DNA of 64,000 nucleotides from Bemisia tabaci (Eukaryota > Arthropoda > Insecta > Hemiptera > Aleyrodidae): the NCBI RefSeq assembly GCF_918797505.1, contig NC_092802.1:11737480-11801479 (forward strand), read 5' to 3'. The notes under the pieces were generated by a model. The model was not told where the DNA came from. It saw nothing but the letters and a program-made list of their open reading frames with translations, and ran no database searches. The position numbers were made by a program, and so were the translations under genes. Each line of letters starts with the position of its first letter. Position 1 is the stretch's first letter. Below are positions 58,309 through 64,000 of the stretch, piece after piece.

Positions 58309-60585
58309 ATGAAGCCGCGGATGAAGTTGAACATATTCCAATGCGTTCTGGTCGTTTTGAACGGTTTAAAAGCCAACGAGTTTGATCTGCATCACGACGA
58401 AGAAACAGAGGGGATGCTTTCACCTGCCTTAAACGCGTGCAAGATGACAGGCCAGTCCTCGAAGATCCAGTTATTTCACGTTCTGAGTCTCAACGCCGAT
58501 TTTCCAGTTCAATCCTTCATCCAAACTCTCCACGAGAATAGTATTGATACAATCCTCATCACTCATCAACGCTGGTTGAAAAAGACGGTCGTTGGACATC
58601 AACCGAAAAACATTTTCATTCATCTCAACAGTTTGGACGAGGTTCTTGGTTTCATTTTAGACTCGGTTTCACAATCAGCTTCTGAATTCGATGAAGACTC
58701 TGGGTGGTATGTTGAAAATGCTACGATGCTGAAAAAACCAGGCCGCTATTGTGTTGAAGAAGATGAAAAATTTGCCGAAATTGAAAAAATAGACGTGAGA
58801 AAGACTTGTGATTTCGAGTTGCACATCAGTGACGCAGAGTTGAACGGAGTTACTGACCTCACGGATTCTATTTTCAAGGAAACTGCTGGCCTCATGATGA
58901 GTAATATTTGGACCTCTATCAACTACATTATTTTCATGCTGCCTAAATTTGGCAGGAGAGGCAAGAGCGTAACATTTGATCGTGAAGATATTGATGAGAA
59001 CCGTTTACTGTTTCTCTTCCGATTTTTTTGGCGCTTTTTTCGCGGCTTGCACACGGTTATTTGCGCAGAATATGTGTGCTTCAAATACGATCCTTTCGCA
59101 CGATCGATGCTTCTTATAGATACGAGAAGCGGGAATAGTTTCCCCCCCATTTCCCTACAAGGGGAGAAATTCGTTGTCGGGATGGTTCAAAAGCGAGACT
59201 TGCTACGTCACAGCAACAACGCGCCGGTTAGATCATTAAATCTCATGTCAGAGGTTGTTGGTTATGTGGCACAGGAATTGAAAACTCCAATAGAAGTTAA
59301 TGCGTATTGCTTGATCGGGGAAGATTGCGATGGAGACACAGATGAAAAATATTACGAGATCGCGCTCAGGTCGAATTTGGATATGCTAATTTTTCAGGAC
59401 AGCATTTCGCCGTACGAAACTGACTTTACAAAGTTCGACTTTTCTGCAGGCTTTCAAACCTGTTCCCAATGTTTCGCTGCCCCTCGAAGTGCTCTAATCC
59501 CACCGTACCTTCTGCCCTTCAAGACTTTTTCACCCCAAGTGTGGGCAGCCACGCTGACGACAGTTTTGGGATTTTACATCATGTTCTGTTTGTTTAATTT
59601 TTCTCAACGCACGCTTTTCAAACGACTCTACGGGGAGGTATCCCTCAGAGAATTTCAAAACTCATCTGTGACCTTCATTCTGTTCTCGTTTTTTTTCGTT
59701 GGATGTCCATGCAGACCTCTCCTTGGACGCGTATTTACTGGAAAGTTACTGTTTACAATCACGTCATTTTTTGTCCTTGTCATCGTTACAGCCTTCCAAA
59801 GCCAGTTTACAACCCTACTTGCAGCGCTTGTGCGATACCCAGAAATAGACACGTTAGAAGCCCTAATGGTCTCAGATTTGTCCATTCAAACAGGTCACTC
59901 AAACACTTCAGCCGGCCTCTTTCGAGAAAACAATGCGGCACGGAATAAACTGACCGAGAGTTACGTGTTCTATCAGAAGCTTTGGCTGGATGTTTTGCTA
60001 AAAGCGAGTAAGAGCTATAACGATACTTCTGAGCTGTGGCATCTTGGTAAAAACTATGGAGATGTTGATCCTTTCTTGAAAAAAGCGTCCGAAATTCACT
60101 CTAATATGCTGTCAATTATGGAATCGGACGCATTTGAAGTGTCTGTTCTTACTTTAAACCAGGATTTTCAAGGAAACTTCAAGGCCACGGGGTTTTATAC
60201 TCAAGAGATAATTGACTATCATTTGGTCAAGGAGTGTATCCTGACCCACGCGATGACATTCCGTTGCCCGAAAAACTCATTTCTCTCGGGTCTCATCTTC
60301 GATAAACTCCTTAGTTTCACAGAAAGTGGCCTTGGGGATGATGCAACGAGGGCCGCTGCATTTTTTAACGCGAGACGATCTTGGATTCTCAATAATGAGG
60401 AAACTAGACCACGGTGTTTCACGATGCAAAACTTGCAGTCAGCGTTCTTGGGCCTTCTTTTAGGCTGGATTGTAAGCTGCATCGTATTTGCGATCGAACT
60501 TGCGGTCGATGTTTACCAAACGTACACCAATAAATTTATGAGGTTTGCTGTGAGAATCATCCGCCCCCCTAGTCTATGGGCGTAA
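58309..60585 (+). CDS. Divergent ionotropic receptor IR2 (chemosensory iGluR family), intronless coding region
   Basis: The 758-residue protein has a short hydrophobic N-terminus (about 7-20) as a signal peptide. Cys148 and Cys167 match the IR1 pair in spacing. RFFWRFFRG (238-246) is followed by Cys252/Cys257 and YDPF (260-263), as in IR1. S1 spans about 285-400, M1 about 408-430 (QVWAATLTTVLGFYIMFCLF), the pore about 452-467, M2 about 479-503, then RYPEIDTLEALM, the usual IR sequence after M2. S2 follows, and M3 is about 708-732 (NLQSAFLGLLLGWIVSCIVF) after ETRPRCFTM. This is IR topology, inferred to be a ligand-gated cation channel with unknown ligand. Met1 and Met5 are both possible starts. 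It lies between transporter genes B and C on the opposite strand, in one open frame without introns. Confidence 0.9.
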   Translation: MKPRMKLNIFQCVLVVLNGLKANEFDLHHDEETEGMLSPALNACKMTGQSSKIQLFHVLSLNADFPVQSFIQTLHENSIDTILITHQRWLKKTVVGHQPKNIFIHLNSLDEVLGFILDSVSQSASEFDEDSGWYVENATMLKKPGRYCVEEDEKFAEIEKIDVRKTCDFELHISDAELNGVTDLTDSIFKETAGLMMSNIWTSINYIIFMLPKFGRRGKSVTFDREDIDENRLLFLFRFFWRFFRGLHTVICAEYVCFKYDPFARSMLLIDTRSGNSFPPISLQGEKFVVGMVQKRDLLRHSNNAPVRSLNLMSEVVGYVAQELKTPIEVNAYCLIGEDCDGDTDEKYYEIALRSNLDMLIFQDSISPYETDFTKFDFSAGFQTCSQCFAAPRSALIPPYLLPFKTFSPQVWAATLTTVLGFYIMFCLFNFSQRTLFKRLYGEVSLREFQNSSVTFILFSFFFVGCPCRPLLGRVFTGKLLFTITSFFVLVIVTAFQSQFTTLLAALVRYPEIDTLEALMVSDLSIQTGHSNTSAGLFRENNAARNKLTESYVFYQKLWLDVLLKASKSYNDTSELWHLGKNYGDVDPFLKKASEIHSNMLSIMESDAFEVSVLTLNQDFQGNFKATGFYTQEIIDYHLVKECILTHAMTFRCPKNSFLSGLIFDKLLSFTESGLGDDATRAAAFFNARRSWILNNEETRPRCFTMQNLQSAFLGLLLGWIVSCIVFAIELAVDVYQTYTNKFMRFAVRIIRPPSLWA

Positions 60586-60830
60586 TCAATCTTTAAAAAC
60601 CCTTGAACAATGAACAGGACGAGTCCGAAGTTGCTCTTTGAGAAAATCCGTCTATGAACTTTCAAATTTTAACTTTGTGAAACAAAATGTCATGAGCATA
60701 CTCTATTAAACATCAGATGACGGTCTGAACGAAATGTCACTGCTTTGGATCAAGGAACCTGTCTCTAGAACAACGAGTCAAAATAATTTAATATTAAAGG
60801 GTTTTTTGTTTCGTTTTGTTTGATTAAACG

Positions 60831-60956
60831 TTTGTTTGTTCGTTCGTTCGTTCGCTCGTTTGATTATTTGTTCGTTTGTTTGTTTGTTTGTTTGTTTGTT
60901 TGTTTGTTTGTTTGGTTGTTTATTTGTTTGTTTGTTTGTTTGTTTGTCTATTGGTT
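60831..60956. repeat. (GTTT)n microsatellite
   Basis: About 30 GTTT/GTTC units start some 250 bases after the IR2 stop codon. Confidence 0.92.
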
Positions 60957-61292
60957 TGTAAAATTCTACATGTTCTAAAATAAATATCTGTTTAATCGCA
61001 GGTAGCATGTAATTAAACCATAAATCTTATTCACTAAAACATGTCATGGGAAATAGTAAATATGCACTTATAATAAAATGTTGCATAATTAAAATTGAAT
61101 AAAGATAATATTAAAATGAAGAGTTCATATCGGAGAGCTTCGTAGATTTGTTGTGAAAATGTGAAAGTTATTCGTGCTGCACCCTCAATGTACCTGTTAC
61201 TTCATCGAATCAAATCATGAAACGTGTGTCGAATTTGATTTTCTGTATTTTATAATTATTTTCATGGGAGGAGAACCAACAAGGAGCTCTAC

Positions 61293-61294
<2 letters not shown>

Positions 61295-61334
<40 letters not shown>
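61295..61334. repeat. Poly(T) tract
   Basis: About 40 consecutive T. It could be the tail of a minus-strand retroelement, but no body is recognisable beside it. Confidence 0.8.
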
Positions 61335-61335
<1 letters not shown>

Positions 61336-62210
61336 TCACACTAGGTGATTTTTGAATTTCCAAGGAAAAATCATCATCGATGTTTCATGTTACAAGTAAC
61401 AATTGTTTCGACACCCAAGGAGATTTAAAGAAAGAAACAATTAAAGTCATTGCTTGATGAGCAATTTTAAAAGAGAAATCTCTTCACTGTAAACGTTCAT
61501 GGTCATGTAGCATCAAAAAAGCGAATTTTTACAAACCGCGAATGAACTGGATTTAGGAGTGTCCGAGTAATATAGAATACGTTCTTCTCATTCAGACACC
61601 CGAAAAAAAATTGCGCTATTTTCAGGGATATCAATTTTGAGAATTTTATGTATCTTTTTCGCCGATAGAATTTGAAATATATATTAGGAATGGTATTATA
61701 AGTTAATATTTCATAAACGTCTAAAGCTATCTTCCGTCATTTTGAAATTGATTGCTCCGTTGTTTAATCGCCGTAACACACTTCTATTCTATAACTCTGA
61801 TGGTGTGTTGAATGCTTAAAGCGCTCGTTACCAATTAAGCTTTTGGTATCAAAGATCGTAACTGCGGTATTTTAAGACCATCGTTCAGGTAATTGAAAAA
61901 ACAAACAAAAAAAAAACTCGACAGCCTCCATGTAATAGTTGATGTGAACAGCAACAACTGTCGTTAAACTACCCTAGAAACCGAAGTACAAATGTTATTT
62001 TTCCCTCTCCAAAGTCTACCCCCCACAAACAATGAAAAAGGACACCGCTAATCCTAATAAATCTTTTCTTCAAGGAAAAATTTACAAACTTTCAATCGTA
62101 TAACTTCTGCCTATCCTATTGGTTGCTTTCGCCAGTTTTTCATTTTTTGGTAGCAACACAAGTTGCAACTGTTTACTCCTTTTCGGGTGGTTCGAGCAAA
62201 TCTACTTTCT
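61335..62210. other. Intergenic stretch 3' of IR2 and gene C
   Basis: No gene or repeat family was recognised here. It separates the convergent ends of IR2 and transporter gene C. Confidence 0.5.
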
Positions 62211-62435
62211 TTAATCCAAAGGTTTCGGACACAAAAAGTTGGCTGCTAAGTTTCCCGTTTGATCATCAGGAGTGTCAAATCCAGTCTTATTCTCCGTATC
62301 TGGTGGCAACTGAGTTTCCAGTGAGATTGCCTCTTCTGGTTCCGACTGGTCTCTGTACTTGTATCGGACGGACAGGAAAATGAGTAGAACGGTATTCAAA
62401 ACCATCAATCCGGCATAAAACAAAAATTGATAAAC
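62211..62435 (-). CDS. Gene C exon 15: last helix and short tail
   Basis: The exon has 74 codons and a stop, VYQFLFYAGLMVLNTVLLIF then RYKYRDQSEPEEAISLE. The acceptor is ttcgcag. Confidence 0.9.
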   Translation of the reverse strand, partial: VYQFLFYAGLMVLNTVLLIFLSVRYKYRDQSEPEEAISLETQLPPDTENKTGFDTPDDQTGNLAANFLCPKPLD

Positions 62436-64000
62436 CTGCGAAACGGAAACATAGTCGCTGAAAAGCAATTAGTAGCACCTTCACTTAAAATGGTATCTCA
62501 TTATTTGGTGAAGTATCGTATATATGGGTGTCTTTATACCGACACATTGATCATTACAAAATTGTACAGGACTACCCACATAATGGCACAATTATAATGG
62601 AAATAATATGTGAAACGAAATAATTCAAAAATCATGCTTAATCATGAACGCAGTACTCTGCCGTGCTAAAGAAGAACGCCGTATGAGCCTTCAGACACTG
62701 CCGCATTTCCTTCAGTAAAACCTTACTTTACTAACGAAATGTAATTTTTTTTCATCAATTTTCCCAGACAATTTCTTTTAATTTCGTCTAAAATAACTGA
62801 AAATTTTCTAGGAAAAATACGCATAATTGTTCTCAAGAGTACATGCTTTATCCGGGGCAATTTGGCAACTCTCGAACGTTCATACGGCGTTCTTCCTTAG
62901 CACGACAGTGTATTAAAGTACCATTTTTAATTTTTCATAATCTTCAGAAGTACATACCTGTCTATTGAATAATTTTGCTGATGAAATAAATACTACAATA
63001 ACATTTCCGAGGGAGATAGCCAAGAGTGAAATGGAAGACATGATTGATCTCATCCTAACTGGTGCCTATAAAAAAGAAAAACAACTGAGAGCAGTCCAAA
63101 GACCATATTATTAAATTACTACCTCAGTTGGTAGGAAAAACCGTGTCCTCCATTTATTCATATTTTGTTCTATGAGATAGATACATAATGAATCACAGAG
63201 ATCTCTCTTTAAAGATTTTTTTACCTTCATGATCACAGAACTATATTCTTTCTAATACTATGTGATGAAGGCCAAGGCGAACGATGATGGAATGATAGAC
63301 GAAGCTTACTGCATTCCAACGTTGCAGAGATTCATCTGGCAATTTGCTAATTTGCTAAAAAAAATAGTTACAACCTTTTTTTCATGCTAATTTTTAAATT
63401 CTATTTGTTACTCGGTGGAAATCTCCTAGAATTTGCGATATGCAAGAGACGTCTGTTCATGTGATGCAATTTAGTTCCTCTAACTCTTACCCTTCCAAAT
63501 TGCTACGGTTCAAGATACGTGACAATCTGTATCAAGTTTGCTTAAATGATACGCTATTTAAGAACTGTTGAGGCAGGAATTTTTGAACCATACTTTTTTT
63601 AGTATCCTGATAAACCAGATCTGATTTTTTTTCAACATGGAAAAACGTAATTTCTGATGTTACATTTAAAGCCTTTCTTTTATTTTGTTTTATAAAATGA
63701 TTAACTGTATCAGGTGCTTTACCTCCTTGAAAGTGAAGGATATATATGTGACACTAAAAAATATCTCAGAAATTGCCATCACGACGATTTGAGGGACTAT
63801 CCATAATATGTGCAATTGCGCCGGTGGAGTGATTGTATGAAGATTGCCAACCTGTGACATTTTAACATAAATTAGAAACAAAAATGCACCAGAGCTTAGT
63901 AACAATAATGCAAAAATTCAACAGGAAAGTCGCGATAATTATGAGTGGCAAACAAGACAAAAAATATTTGAATTGCATTTGGCAAGAAGGAACCAGGAGC
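62211..64000 (-). CDS. Peptide transporter gene C, 3' part (exons 13-15), continues beyond window
   Basis: The last three exons of a third tandem POT/SLC15 paralog are present, giving 153 codons and a stop. They carry ITPPAQLHILWIVPQ, AISEIFFSVTYISFTFKE with the helix 10 Glu, APVRMRSIMSS, and the last helix QFLFYAGLMVLNTVLLIF followed by RYKYRDQ. All three splice junctions match the phases of genes A and B. The cytoplasmic tail is short (about 50 residues) compared with about 122 and 136 in A and B. The remaining exons should lie to the right of the window. Confidence 0.9.
62658..62908. repeat. CTGCCGTGCTAAAG MITE, copy 5
   Basis: CTGCCGTGCTAAAGAAGAAC and TTCTTCCTTAGCACGACAG are the ends. 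The flanks TACT and TGTA do not match. It lies in intron 14 of gene C. Confidence 0.82.
62958..63065 (-). CDS. Gene C exon 14
   Basis: The exon has 36 codons in phase 0, APVRMRSIMSSISLLAISLG then VVFISSAKLFNRQ. The donor is gtatgt and the acceptor is ttatag. Confidence 0.9.
63723..63851 (-). CDS. Gene C exon 13: helix 10
   Basis: The exon has 43 codons in phase 0, VGNLHTITPPAQLHILWIVP then ISEIFFSVTYISFTFKE. The donor is gtaaag and the acceptor is cacag. Confidence 0.92.

Noticed and set aside
60778..61008. Asn/Lys/Gln/Thr-rich minus-strand frame
   Set aside because: It is a translation of the (GTTT)n microsatellite.

Overview
This window looks like insect nuclear DNA. It is AT-rich and intron-rich, packed with foldback (MITE-like) elements, and holds insect-type ionotropic receptors and SLC15-type peptide transporters. 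A sap-feeding hemipteran such as a whitefly is my guess. That is inferred from the gene content and repeat style and is not proven by the sequence.

The backbone is a tandem array of at least three peptide transporter genes (POT/PTR2/SLC15 family, Drosophila yin/opt1-like), all on the minus strand. Gene A (30268 down to 1546) and gene B (56089 down to 31806) each assemble into 15 coding exons with the same order and the same intron phases. Gene C enters from the right edge and only its last three exons (63851 down to 62211) are inside the window. Gene B reads as one open frame of 809 codons. Gene A has a one-base frameshift in its last exon, just after the final membrane helix, and has lost the Arg of the family's ExxER...YYGMR motif. 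Gene B keeps that Arg but has Thr for the conserved Asn of the FYxxIN(A/G)G signature. The copies have therefore diverged at transport-critical positions.

Two intact, uninterrupted plus-strand genes encode divergent ionotropic receptors (IRs, the chemosensory branch of the ionotropic glutamate receptors). IR1 (39917-42088) lies antisense inside intron 9 of gene B. IR2 (58309-60585) lies between the 5' end of gene B and the 3' end of gene C. They are paralogs that share two cysteine pairs and a WRFFRG...YDPF block.

The introns are filled with repeats. They include several families of inverted-repeat elements with recognisable target duplications (8 bp hAT-like, TTAA, 4 bp, TA), nested insertions, a degraded Helitron with its 3' hairpin and CTAG end, two non-LTR retrotransposon fragments, a tRNA-derived SINE-like unit split by another element, minisatellites and long homopolymers. 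No rRNA, CRISPR array or clearly functional tRNA was seen. I could not place promoters with confidence.
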